A stretch of DNA of 64,000 nt from Chitinophagaceae bacterium (GTDB lineage: Bacteria > Bacteroidota > Bacteroidia > Chitinophagales > Chitinophagaceae): NCBI GenBank assembly GCA_016719815.1, contig JADJYK010000004.1:62001-126000 (forward strand), given 5' to 3'. Below are positions 1 through 9,181 of this stretch, piece after piece. Each line of letters begins with the position of its first letter. Within the stretch, counting starts at the first letter, position 1. The position numbers and the translations under genes were made by a program. The notes below the pieces were generated by a model. The model saw nothing but the letters and a program-made list of their open reading frames with translations. It was not told where the DNA came from and did no database searches.

Positions 1-871
1 TGGCCATTCTTACCGTAAACTGGGTAAATATGAGGAATCGTTAACCAATTACCAGCAGGCCATTCGCTATCTTACTGAGGCTGACGATGATGAAATTCTG
101 AGTGAGGCTTGTCTTGGCTTTGCGAGGCTGTTTAAGGAAAATAATAAGTTCGATTCCGCGAAGCATTATGCTAATATGGCCCTGGCCATAGCTAAAAGCG
201 GCGGATTCCTTTCCAGAGAACTGGAAACAGCAATTTTCCTGACAGAACATTATAAAGGAATAAACAAAATTGACAGTGCTTTCAAATATTTGAGCTATGT
301 AAGAAACCTGAATGACTCCGTTAACAGTAAAACAAAAATAAGAGAGTCGCAGATCATTTCGAGCAATGAGAAATTCAGACAAAATGAGATAGAAGAAGAA
401 AAGCGGCTTGAAAAGAAAAAGCGTCACCAGCAACTGCAAATATTACTGATTGCTATTTTTATTCCAGGCTTTTTTCTGTTTACTTTCTTACTAAGCCGGA
501 TAAATATACCAGTCAGATTGATAAAACTCTTCGGCATATTGTCATTGTTGTTCCTCTTTGAATACCTGACACTTTTATTGCATCCGCGGGTTGCAAACTT
601 CACGCACCATACCCCCATTTACGAAATACTCATTTTTGTTGGCATTGCTGCATTTATTATTCCACTACATCACCGTATGGAACACTGGGTAATAAAGAAA
701 TTAACAAGGCACAGGATAAAAAACCAGGAAACATCGACTCCGCCAGCACCAGTCGAAAATTTGCCTCCTGTTGCAGTGAAACAACTGCCAATTACCACAA
801 AAAAACAAGTAAAAAAATTATCGCCGGCACAGCCTAACACTAAAAAGGGGAAAAATAGAAAAACCCGTTGA
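1..871 (+). CDS. TPR-containing membrane protein, 5' truncated
   Basis: The frame is open from base 2 of the window, so the N-terminus lies outside. The visible part has at least two TPR-like helical pairs (for example YRKLGKYEESLTNYQQAI near the start and a second around bases 120-200), then a charged coiled-coil stretch rich in E and K around bases 360-425. Three hydrophobic segments follow (about bases 440-510, 520-585 and 620-665), and the tail is lysine/proline-rich and probably cytoplasmic. TPR plus coiled coil plus membrane segments resembles the sensor half of Bacteroidota histidine kinases or regulators, but no kinase or DNA-binding domain is present before the stop. The function is unknown. 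Confidence 0.75.
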   Translation, partial: GHSYRKLGKYEESLTNYQQAIRYLTEADDDEILSEACLGFARLFKENNKFDSAKHYANMALAIAKSGGFLSRELETAIFLTEHYKGINKIDSAFKYLSYVRNLNDSVNSKTKIRESQIISSNEKFRQNEIEEEKRLEKKKRHQQLQILLIAIFIPGFFLFTFLLSRINIPVRLIKLFGILSLLFLFEYLTLLLHPRVANFTHHTPIYEILIFVGIAAFIIPLHHRMEHWVIKKLTRHRIKNQETSTPPAPVENLPPVAVKQLPITTKKQVKKLSPAQPNTKKGKNRKTR

Positions 872-920
872 AATTCCAGTAATGAAAATCCAACGGGCAA
901 TTAAACCTGAAAAAAAATCG

Positions 921-1143
921 TTAATCTGTAGTTTTAACCGGTCTTGTATCTAAAACGCCGGTATCGCCAGTGTTAGCGGCAGTGTCATTTACTACCGGAG
1001 CCGGTTGTTCAACCTTAGCTGCAGGTGTGTCCGGGGTTGGATCTTTTTTCTCACTGCTATTATTACAAGCTGTAAGAAACAGCGAGAAAACAAATGTGCT
1101 CAGAAAAATCTGTGTGGTAATTTTTTTTTAGCTGGTTGGTCAT
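921..1143 (-). CDS. Small lipoprotein, frameshifted in a poly-A run
   Basis: A start codon at 1143 begins MTNQLKK, but a run of nine A (1121-1129 on the plus strand as T) throws the frame into an early stop. With eight A the frame continues as a lipoprotein signal (ITTQIFLSTFVFSLFLTAC, lipobox LTAC) followed by a short acidic, proline- and threonine-rich tail (DPTPDTPAAKVEQPAP) ending at 921. Corrected length is about 73 residues. It is an outer- or inner-membrane-anchored spacer-like lipoprotein with no recognisable domain. The frameshift is either a sequence error, like many others here, or a genuine slippage tract. The product is a prediction from the corrected frame. Confidence 0.6.
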
Positions 1144-1219
1144 GTTTATGTATTTAGAGGTTAATAATACAAATAAAAATAAAAATACCAAACAACGCAT
1201 ATGCCCCGGCTATTAACTG

Positions 1220-3071
1220 CTACTGCAGTTCAAAAATCAGTACTGATTTTGCAGGCACAGACAGTTTTTTGTCCAGGTTTAGCTCTTCGGCCGTAATTAC
1301 ATTGGTGGCCATTTTTTTGCCTTTTATTATTTCTGAAAAAAAGTTTTGTGTCTATCGAGGCGGGACTATTATTCTTATTCATCACCACCATAACAGTTTC
1401 TGTACTGTTATACCGGAAATACGTATATGTGCCATTTTGTGGTGCAAAATGCAATGTCTTTCCCTCATAAATGACAGGCTTTGTTTTACGCCAGTTGAGT
1501 AATTTCCTGAGAAATGTCTGAATACGTTGCTGGTCGGCTGTTAATCCTTCGCCAGTAAAACCGTTTACAGTATCACGGGTCCATCCGCCGGGAAAATCGG
1601 AACGAATCAGTCCATGGTCACCCGGTTTGGCTGTATTGTGCAGCAATACCTCAGTGCCGTAATACACCTGCGGAATACCCCTGATTGTGAGAATGTAGCT
1701 CAATGCCATTTGCATTAAATCCACATCATTATTAACGAAAGTAAACAGGCGGTTCATATCATGATTATCACCAAATACGAGCAGGTCATTAGGATTAGCA
1801 TAAGCGATATCGTTTGCGAGACCTTCATATAATTTCACAATTCCTTTATCCCATCCTTCGGGCTCTGTTAATGCAGCCACTAATGCACTCTGCATCGGAA
1901 AGTCCATTGTACTCTTCATGCAACCATTATAACCGGTAGTATTCTGTTTCCCCTTTTGCCAGTAGGCTGCAATCAACGGGTTGTAGCTCCACTCTTCCCC
2001 TACAATACTGAAGTGAGGATATTCATTCATAATGCGGCAAGTCCATTGCTCCAGGAATTTCTTTTCAGAATAAGGATATGTATCTTGTCTTATTCCACCT
2101 AACCCCAGAGTTTCTGTCCACCAGATTGTATTCTGAATCAAAAACGCTGCAAGGAAGGGATTACTTTGATTCAAATCCGGCATGGAAGGAACAAACCAAC
2201 CTTTTACCATCAGCTCTTTATCTGCCGCAGATGCGTAGAGGTCCTGATTCACAGTACGGCGATGATTAGTCGTGCGCATCGAATCTGCATAGTTAATCCA
2301 GTTTTTAAACGGCAGGTCTTTCATCCACCAGTATTGTGAACCTGTGTGGTTGACCACCCCATCAAAAATCAGCTTCAGGCCTTTCTGCCGGCACTTATCT
2401 GCCAATTCCTTATAGTCATCAATATCTCCAAATCGGGGATCCACCCGATAGTAATCAGTTATTGCATAACCATGATAGGAAGATTCTCTCATATCATTTT
2501 CAAGCATTGGCGTGGGCCAGATAGCCGTAAATCCCATTCCGGCTATATAATCGAGGTGGTTGATGATACCGCGAATATCACCACCATGCCTCCCATAATC
2601 ATTTTTACGGTTTACAGTTTTTTCCCGCATGTCGGGCATAATGTTATTGGTTACATCACCATCTGCAAACCTGTCCGGCGTTATAAGATAAATTACATCA
2701 GAAGAAGTAAACCCTTTCACCTGACTGGCACTCAACCTTCGCTGGTTAAGTTTATAATCAACAATATGAGCTACTTTCCCATTTTTCCTGAAACTTATTG
2801 TAAACTCTCCGGGCTTAGTGTTTTTTGCAACCAGCAAATCAATGAATAAATAATTCTTACTTTCTGCTCTGTTAATCTTTTTTATGGTGATACCCGGGTA
2901 ATTTACCAAAGGGATTGTTTCTCCTATTCCCTCACCATGAACCATAAGTTGCAATTCGGGGTTCTTCATTCCTACCCACCAGTTCATGGGCTCTATTCGA
3001 AGTGGCTGAGCGAATAAGGAAGTCAACGCAAAAGATAACAATACGGTATTAAGAGGCTTTAACCAAGGCAT
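1220..3071 (-). CDS. GH13 alpha-amylase family, neopullulanase/cyclomaltodextrinase type
   Basis: Secreted glycoside hydrolase of family 13, about 617 residues after correction, the usual size of SusA-like neopullulanases. A signal peptide (residues 1-21) precedes an N-terminal beta-sandwich domain (about 22-120) typical of cyclomaltodextrinases and a TIM barrel. The catalytic residues are visible: nucleophile D330 in GIRQD, acid/base E359 in VGEEW and D438 in GDNHD. It should cleave alpha-1,4/1,6 glucans (starch, pullulan, cyclodextrins) in the periplasm. The C-terminus as read is out of frame after a seven-T run near 1340; with six T it ends NLDKKLSVPAKSVLIFELQ at 1220. A TACCTTTG promoter element lies at 3104-3111. 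No SusC/SusD genes are adjacent. Confidence 0.9.
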
Positions 3072-3103
3072 AGTGCAAATTTTTTCAAATTAATTGGTAC
3101 CAG

Positions 3104-3111
3104 CAAAGGTA
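3104..3111 (-). promoter_or_regulatory. -7 promoter element TACCTTTG for the GH13 gene
   Basis: The minus strand reads TACCTTTG about 33 nt upstream of the GH13 start codon. It matches the Bacteroidota sigma-ABfr -7 consensus TAnnTTTG exactly. I see no good -33 TTTG at 17-23 bp spacing. Confidence 0.45.
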
Positions 3112-3242
3112 TTGTATTGTGTAAAATCCTGCATTTCGGTTTTACCTGCCAAAAGGAGAACTCTTTTTTTAGAAAATGTCTATTTTTTACCACTTCAAAT
3201 TTGGGAACCATTTGCATTTTTACGGTACAAAACCAACATTAT

Positions 3243-3797
3243 ATGGAACGCAAAAAGTTTATCCTTACATCCCTGCTTGCTGCACCTGCTCTGGCATTGG
3301 GAAAATCTGTTGCTGCAAAAGCAAATAACTCATCAAAAGATCCTTTTGTCGTGGATGCTGGCAAATCCCGCTTTGGAGAAGTGGTGAAATTTCTGGGCAT
3401 TCACCCCAATGACCTCAAAATATCTTCAAAGGACACTGATGGACAACTTTCTATGTTTGATTATACCGGGTTGGGTAAAGTGGGTCCTATGCTGCATATT
3501 CACCTTTACCAAGATGAAGTGTTTACTGTAATTGAAGGCGAATACCGGTTTGTGGTAGGCAGCGAAACACATATATTAAAATCGGGACAAACCATTTTTT
3601 TGCCAAGAGGAATACCCCATACCTGGATTCAGCTGACTGACAGGGGCCGGTTGATATATTTTTTGCAACCGGCAGGCAAAATGGAAGAGTTTTTTTCTTA
3701 CATGAATACACTTACTGAAAGACCTTCTCCTGAAGAAATGGACCGGATACATGATGAACACGGAATGAAAGTTGTTGGTCCGCCGCTAACTCTGTAA
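3243..3797 (+). CDS. Secreted cupin-domain protein
   Basis: About 184 residues. I chose the ATG at 3243 because it starts a short export signal (MERKKFILTSLLAAPALALG); the open frame upstream has no plausible start. A single cupin barrel follows, with metal-ligand-like histidines and glutamate in HIHLYQDEVF and a second motif around LPRGIPHTW. Single cupins of this kind bind a metal and often act as isomerases, dioxygenases or sugar/ligand binders, so the substrate cannot be named. It lies 42 bp ahead of an AraC-type regulator on the same strand and may be co-transcribed with it. Confidence 0.75.
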   Translation: MERKKFILTSLLAAPALALGKSVAAKANNSSKDPFVVDAGKSRFGEVVKFLGIHPNDLKISSKDTDGQLSMFDYTGLGKVGPMLHIHLYQDEVFTVIEGEYRFVVGSETHILKSGQTIFLPRGIPHTWIQLTDRGRLIYFLQPAGKMEEFFSYMNTLTERPSPEEMDRIHDEHGMKVVGPPLTL

Positions 3798-3838
3798 TAA
3801 AATTAGTAATTTACTTTCCGAAACAGAAACCAATAGCA

Positions 3839-4605
3839 TTGCTACTTAAAGATTTTATACCTGCACAGGATGTACAGGAGTATGTTCAAATGTACCGGAT
3901 TGTTCATTTTCATTTTAAAAAAGAACAACCGTTACCAATAAAAGCATATCCACCAAGACCGGAGCAATGTCTGGCTTTTTATCCTTACGAAACAGAAACA
4001 ATACAATATCAGAACTCCGGCAAAATAGTGAAAAATATACCTGTTGTACTATATGGACAGTTTTCTGAAGTTACCAATAGAATGATAGGTCATAATTTTC
4101 TTGTATTCCAGATAATTTTTATGCCTGGAGCACTCTATCGTATCACCGGAATACCCTCACAGGAAATAACGAATCAATATTTAGATGCAGAATCTTTTTT
4201 TTCAACTGAACTAAGAGAAATTAATGAACAGCTTTTTCATGCCAAAGGATATAATGCTATGCTTGAGGTTGCCAACACATTTATCAGGCAGCTTATAAAA
4301 AAGCAAAAGAAGCCAAGATTGCTGATTGATGACGCCTGTTCATTGCTTATGAAAACAACCAGAAAAATTAACCTGCACATGCTTGCAAAGGAGGCCTGCC
4401 TTGCTTTGATAAAGCATTCCGGCTTAAAAATTCCAGGCCTGCAATGGATTGGCTGCGTATTGCCACAGAATGCGACTACCACGATTACCAGCACCTGGTG
4501 AAAGAATACAAAGATTTTACCGGATTAACCCCTATCGCTTTTCATAAAATTGAAGAAAAGGCGCCGGAAAGACATTTTGGACTTAATGAGGGGTATTACA
4601 GTTAG
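3839..4605 (+). CDS. AraC-family transcriptional regulator, frameshifted
   Basis: The N-terminal about 180 residues look like the DUF6597-type ligand/sensor half of Bacteroidota AraC regulators (PPRPEQCLAFYPYETETIQY). The helix-turn-helix part is in two frames: LHMLAKEACL in the first, then after an indel near 4400 the second frame gives FDKAFRLKNSRP, the recognition region CDYHDYQHLVKEYKDFTGL and TPIAFHK, a classical AraC C-terminus. Corrected stop is at 4603-4605. The start is a TTG at 3839, the best candidate though not certain. The upstream cupin gene is a likely partner or target. Length after repair, about 255 residues, is normal for this subfamily. Confidence 0.7.
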
Positions 4606-4800
4606 TGATTTACTTCTGCATAATTTTATTTCAACTGCTTCAGGAAAAACAAAACTGACAAGTACATCTTTTAATACCAAATAATGTCTTTCTAATTTGA
4701 TTAATAACATCTTGTGTAATGACAACAGTCATAGTTTTACAACAAAAAGTGATGGTAATTTTATAATGAAGATTTTTGACTTCATATATTAAAAAACACC

Positions 4801-5256
4801 ATGATGAAAAAAATTATGTTTTTAATCGGTGTTGCTGTGTTTACAACAACTGTATTATCCTTTTATTATCCCAACCAGGAGGATCCCTGGAAAGTTCCTG
4901 AGCATTATGACAAATTAAAGAATCCGGTACCTTCTGATGAGGCTTCTGTTGCATCAGGCAAAGAGCTCTACAATTATTTCTGTCTATCCTGTCATGGCAA
5001 TGATGGTAAGGGATCCGGTAAAAGGGCTTACAAGCTAAACAATACACCTACTGATTTTACAACAGAATCATTCCAAAGCCAGTCAGACGGTGCATTATTG
5101 TATAAAATCTATTCCGGACATAGTGAAATGCCTGGCTTTAAGAAAAGAATACCGGGAAACCAAGATGCAATGGAAGGCAGTTTTGGTAAAACCCGCATAC
5201 CGGGCGATATCATTAACTATGTGAGAACATTCGGCCCCCACATACAGCATCATTAA
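4801..5256 (+). CDS. Monohaem c-type cytochrome, secreted
   Basis: 151 residues: an N-terminal signal/anchor (MMKKIMFLIGVAVFTTTVLS) followed by a small class I cytochrome c domain. The haem attachment site CLSCH is at about residues 61-65 and is followed by GNDGKGSGKRAY, typical of periplasmic cytochromes. The probable distal methionine is in GHSEMPGFKKRIP. It would carry electrons in the periplasm, for example to a terminal oxidase or from a dehydrogenase; the partner is not encoded next door. About 195 bases with no recognisable feature separate it from the upstream regulator. Confidence 0.85.
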   Translation: MMKKIMFLIGVAVFTTTVLSFYYPNQEDPWKVPEHYDKLKNPVPSDEASVASGKELYNYFCLSCHGNDGKGSGKRAYKLNNTPTDFTTESFQSQSDGALLYKIYSGHSEMPGFKKRIPGNQDAMEGSFGKTRIPGDIINYVRTFGPHIQHH

Positions 5257-5294
5257 CAAAGAAACGCTGACCGAATAATTGTTATTTTAAAAGC

Positions 5295-5334
5295 ATGCTG
5301 AATGACAAAATCTTCAAAATTTGTTATTCAGCAT
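5295..5334. terminator. Long hairpin between convergent genes
   Basis: Bases 5295-5309 (ATGCTGAATGACAAA) pair with 5320-5334 (TTTGTTATTCAGCAT), 15 pairs including one G-T, around a 10-nt loop. It sits between the 3' ends of the cytochrome c and ion channel genes, so a bidirectional terminator is the simplest reading, although the following T-tract is weak. Confidence 0.5.
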
Positions 5335-5421
5335 ACTTCATTTTCAGGCTGCGGAATACGACTGCCAAATAAATAATGCATTCAAAACAGGTACAATATC
5401 ATCATTACCAATGCAGACACA

Positions 5422-6312
5422 TTATCGAACCGGATTGCCTTTTAACCTGATCTCTTTAACAAGTCTAAGCGAATAGGCATTTGCCGCAATCATTAATAAA
5501 ATGAAAACCAATGTAACGCCGTGCAGCATATCCACCAGCGTAAAAGATGCTGTTTCGGGGAGAGACGATTCAATTATATACTTATTACCGATTACAGCAA
5601 ATATTGAACCCACACTAAGGCCAAACCGGGAATCCATGCCATCGGCATGTATAAAGAAACACATAAAAGAGATGAGAAAAGATATATACATACCCAAAAA
5701 CATCTTCCAGAACAGTCCGGCAGCACTTCTGGTAATGGACAGTCTGACCCTGAATGCGCTATATTCCACTTTTTGCTGAGACAGGCTTTCATCACCAAAA
5801 GCAGTTTCGTATACCTTGTTACCTGATGTAATTACACAACTGCTATATTCCATCCCCTCAAAGTAAAACGTTTGTCATAATGCCCGCCGGCAGTATCGGG
5901 TACAAATACAAGATACCGGGAGTCAAATTGGGAGTTTTCAATTGACAACCGCAATTTCTGTTCATCAAAAGGGAAATTGGTAATACGCCAGGAATCTTTC
6001 ATAATGCATTGCATTTTCATCAGCATCGATACCCTTTCGCCGGAAGTATCAATTGTATAAAATTCCCGCTGAACAGATTTTGCATTAGGTATCTCCAGAT
6101 TTTCGTGAAAATCAAAATCCTTGTTCTTATATTTCAACCACAACCAGAATGAAATAGTGAATTCTTTTTTCTTAAAATCGATGTCGTGAATACTAGTTAT
6201 ATAAACACCCACTTTTACAGAATCTCTTTCAGATTCCCTGGGCAAAGACACTTGCTCCCACACCCGATAAAATAAAAAGAATAAGAATGGAAAGTGGCAG
6301 GAACCTTTTCAT
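5422..6312 (-). CDS. Pentameric ligand-gated ion channel homologue (bacterial Cys-loop-type receptor), two frameshifts
   Basis: Three frames together give one protein of about 295 residues. The signal peptide MKRFLPLSILILFILSGVGA starts at 6312 and runs to AQ; one extra G then shifts the frame. The extracellular beta-sandwich follows, with the family hallmark WRITNFPFDEQKLRLSIEN, equivalent to the Cys-loop but without its cysteines, as in other bacterial members. After a second indel near 5845 come the pre-M1 strand, M1 (RSAAGLFWKMFLGMYISFL), pore helix M2 (SVGSIFAVIGNKYIIES), the M2-M3 turn SLPETASFT and M3. It should form a homopentameric cation or anion channel in the cytoplasmic membrane; ligand and ion cannot be read from the sequence. 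The gene stands alone. Confidence 0.8.
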
Positions 6313-6465
6313 AAACAAAAACTTTACATACTAAGGTAAAGCAGCTCTGTTTAATAAAAAAAGTTATTCGATGAAATTCCTGACGACGACGTTATTCAAT
6401 TTATCCTCCCTTTACAAAGAGGTGAGACTAATAGAGATATCTTGAGCTGTTTCAATTAATTTGGC

Positions 6466-6660
6466 TCACTTTTCATTGATTTCTGATTTAATTCCTTTAG
6501 CAGCAGAATTTACGGCAGGGGGCTGTACTGGTTTTACTTTTTTCTTTTCCTCCTCAGTAAGCAATTCGTTAAAAGAGGGAGATATGAAACTTTTGAATTT
6601 TTCTATATAAGTGTAAGGAACAGAAATTTTTATTAGTAAGGAACAATGACTGATAAGATT
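6466..6660 (-). CDS. Possible small lysine-rich protein, start unclear
   Basis: A frame of about 60 codons ends with TGA at 6466-6468 and contains VPYTYIEKIQKFISPSFNE, then a basic, proline/alanine segment (LLTEEEKKKVKPVQPP). The composition is protein-like and amphipathic, but no ATG or RBS is present in frame; given the local indel rate the N-terminus may be out of frame. The remainder of the gap 6313-6688 shows nothing else I can name. It may be a pseudogene remnant. Confidence 0.25.
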   Translation of the reverse strand, partial: NLISHCSLLIKISVPYTYIEKFKSFISPSFNELLTEEEKKKVKPVQPPAVNSAAKGIKSEINEK

Positions 6661-6688
6661 GCGTTAAATAATTAAGAAAAAACAATAA

Positions 6689-7453
6689 ATGAGAAGCTCC
6701 TCAGTTAAACAGATCAAAACAAATCAGATGTACTTAAGCCTGGCTACATTCTTCTTCATAATCCCATCAATCGTATTTTCACAAACGGCAGAGTCGTTAA
6801 ATACTGCTAAAAACTGCTTGTACATGGCTTTGGCAGAAAGGGAAATGATTTATGAAATAAACAGGGTGCGAAGCAATCCGGCCTCATACTTACAATACCT
6901 GCAACCCATGCTGAATGAAGCTGCAACGAACCTGAAAAAATACGGCAAGGGCAGTAAAAATTACAGCCTGACATTCACCACCACTTATCATAACAGCAAA
7001 GAAGTGAAAAAGGTGGATACAACATGGCATTATACAAATGAAGAAAAAGTAAAAGCCCTTAGAACCCTTATCAGCGATTTAAAAAAATGTAAATCACTTA
7101 CAGTATTGCAACCTGATAGTGGAATATATAATGCAGCAACAAAACATGCCAAAGACCAGGATAAACATAACTGGATCCTCATGCACACAGGCAGTGATGG
7201 TTCATCGCCATGGGACAGAATAACCAAATTCTCACCTTCCATGAGTTTTGGCAATGAGAACATTGCCGGAAACAGCTGGGATGAAGCCTCTGCCCGTGAT
7301 TTTGTCATCCAGTTGCTGGTTGATTCAGGCATTCCCGGTTATGGTCACCGCTATAACCTGCTTGACCCGCAATGGACACATGTTGCCTGTAAAGTAACCG
7401 ACTATAATGGTATGAAGTGGTGGATTCAAAACTTTGGAAAGAAGAAGCTATAA
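6689..7453 (+). CDS. Secreted CAP-domain (SCP/PR-1-like) protein
   Basis: 254 residues. The signal peptide covers about residues 1-31 (hydrophobic YLSLATFFFIIPSIVFSQ). The CAP/SCP fold is recognised from the helix EMIYEINRVRSNPASYL, the paired histidine region HAKDQDKHNWILMHTGSDG, NENIAG and the C-terminal GYGHRYNLLDPQWTHVACK, where His residues usually line the CAP cavity. An insertion of about 50 residues between the first helix and the second motif is longer than in minimal CAP domains. Bacterial CAP proteins bind lipids, glycans or peptidoglycan or act as proteases; the role here is unknown. Confidence 0.8.
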   Translation: MRSSSVKQIKTNQMYLSLATFFFIIPSIVFSQTAESLNTAKNCLYMALAEREMIYEINRVRSNPASYLQYLQPMLNEAATNLKKYGKGSKNYSLTFTTTYHNSKEVKKVDTTWHYTNEEKVKALRTLISDLKKCKSLTVLQPDSGIYNAATKHAKDQDKHNWILMHTGSDGSSPWDRITKFSPSMSFGNENIAGNSWDEASARDFVIQLLVDSGIPGYGHRYNLLDPQWTHVACKVTDYNGMKWWIQNFGKKKL

Positions 7454-7471
7454 TATAAAAACAATTATTAA

Positions 7472-7638
7472 TTAATGTAGTCTCTTATGCTTCATTTTAT
7501 AAGATAAATAGCCGACACAAACAACAACAACACTCAAAGTTCTATCCAGAACTACAGCCCCATACTTTCCAGTTAAAACTGCCTGCCAGATAAACACCAG
7601 GGCTATTGTCGTAATAATTCAGGCATCCAGCTTGCCAT
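7472..7638 (-). CDS. Possible two-helix membrane protein, frameshifted
   Basis: An ATG at 7636-7638 starts MASWMPE; after a single-base shift the adjacent frame reads two hydrophobic helices (IITTIALVFIWQAVL and LDRTLSVVVVCVGYLSYK) and a basic end, stopping at 7472-7474. This looks like a small integral membrane protein of about 55 residues, in line with the indel pattern elsewhere. The rest of the 7454-7846 gap has no recognisable gene. Confidence 0.3.
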
Positions 7639-7846
7639 TTTGAAAATTGTATTGGGTGGTTGCGTCAGATGGCCGGACGGACCCGGGAGGTCAGAAGAAT
7701 TAAGAACTGACACCTGGAAAGAGATATAATTCATTCAGGTAAATCTCTTTGACCAAGCTGATTTAAGTATGAATAATCCCTTTTTATTTCGAAGGGAACG
7801 CATATCTGCCAGAAGGAATAATTTTACAGTAAATAAACCGTTTACC

Positions 7847-9073
7847 ATGTTGGCTAAAATCATATACCTGTCAGCAATAATAGTCCTGAGTCTTTCCTGC
7901 GGGACACAAAGCAGTAAATACCCAGCTAAAGAAAAAAAAGCAAAAGCCGGCCAGCCAGTCGAAACGCAAAAACCGAATGCTGATTATAAACCTGCATTTA
8001 CCGGACAAACCAGAATTGGAAGTGTTAAGACAACTACGCCTATAGCAATTGACTTATTGGCAAAAGACCTGGGCAGGCCATGGGCTGCTGTTACCTTACC
8101 AGATGGCAGATTACTTATTACAGAAAAAAGCGGTTATATGGTAATAAGAGACAATAACGGAAACCTTATAAAAAAAATAACTGGTTTTCCGGATGTAGAT
8201 GATGATGGACAAGGTGGTCTGCTGGATGTGGCGGCGGATCCTTCATACAATGTTAATAAAATCATCTACTGGTCATTTTCTGAGCCGCATGAAGATGGCA
8301 ACCTGACTGCTGTTGCAAAGGGACTCCTTAATGAAGTAGCAGGTGTAATAGAAAATCCCCGGGTTATCTTTCGTGCCACACCGGTTTTTAACAGTAGTCT
8401 GCATTTTGGTTCCCGTCTTGTATTCGACAAAGACGGTAACCTCTTTGTAAGCAGTGGAGAGCGTTCTGATCCTGACGGTAGAAAACAGGCGCAGTGGCTG
8501 CATTCAGGTCTTGGAAAAATCTTTAAAATCACACCGGATGGCAATCCTGCACCTGACAACCCCTTTATCTATCAACAGGGAACTATGCCAGAAATATTTG
8601 CATTTGGTTTCCGCAATGTTCAAAGCCTCGATATTCACCCGGTTACCGGCGAATTATGGGAGGCTGAATTTGGTCCCCGCGGTGGTGACGAATTGAACCT
8701 CATCAAACCCGGAAAGAATTACGGATGGCCGGTAATTACTTATGGAATTGAATACAGCGGTGATGAGATTGGCGAAGCAATACAGCAAAAAGAAGGTATG
8801 GCGCAACCTGTATATTATTGGGACCCGGTATTATCTCCAAGTGGCATGACATTTTATAAAGGCAATACTATCCCGGAATGGGAAAACAACCTGTTTATCG
8901 GCGGATTGAGCAGCACACATATTTGCCGGTTGGTATTAGACAATAACAAAGTGACCGGTGAAGAACGATTGCTGGCAGAAAAAGGTGAAAGGTTCAGAGA
9001 TATTGCATATGCCGAAGGAATGCTGTATGCTGTAACAGATGCGGGCAACTTATATCGTATCAGCAAAAAGTAA
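7847..9073 (+). CDS. PQQ-dependent sugar dehydrogenase (GSDH/YliI family) lipoprotein
   Basis: About 408 residues from the ATG at 7847, chosen because it begins a lipoprotein signal (MLAKIIYLSAIIVLSLSC, lipobox LSLSC). A six-bladed beta-propeller follows, with the aldose/sorbosone dehydrogenase signature: GRPWAAVTLPDGRLLITEKSG, HFGSRLVFDKDGNLFVSSGE, FAFGFRNVQSLDIHPVTGEL and EFGPRGGDELNLIKPGKNYG. These provide the PQQ and Ca binding surface and the catalytic histidine of soluble aldose dehydrogenases. It would oxidise aldose sugars at the cell surface or in the periplasm. PQQ biosynthesis genes are not in the window, so PQQ may be taken up from outside. Confidence 0.85.
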   Translation: MLAKIIYLSAIIVLSLSCGTQSSKYPAKEKKAKAGQPVETQKPNADYKPAFTGQTRIGSVKTTTPIAIDLLAKDLGRPWAAVTLPDGRLLITEKSGYMVIRDNNGNLIKKITGFPDVDDDGQGGLLDVAADPSYNVNKIIYWSFSEPHEDGNLTAVAKGLLNEVAGVIENPRVIFRATPVFNSSLHFGSRLVFDKDGNLFVSSGERSDPDGRKQAQWLHSGLGKIFKITPDGNPAPDNPFIYQQGTMPEIFAFGFRNVQSLDIHPVTGELWEAEFGPRGGDELNLIKPGKNYGWPVITYGIEYSGDEIGEAIQQKEGMAQPVYYWDPVLSPSGMTFYKGNTIPEWENNLFIGGLSSTHICRLVLDNNKVTGEERLLAEKGERFRDIAYAEGMLYAVTDAGNLYRISKK

Positions 9074-9181
9074 ACTCTATTCCGGCAGGTACAACCCAGC
9101 GGAAGTATATAAACCATTCATATACCTGTATTGTGCTTCGTTATATAAAGACATATATTTATAATACAAAAACAAACAACC

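Noticed and set aside
1269..1502. Plus-strand frame with a His-rich segment
   Set aside because: It lies within the GH13 gene on the opposite strand and has no coding support.
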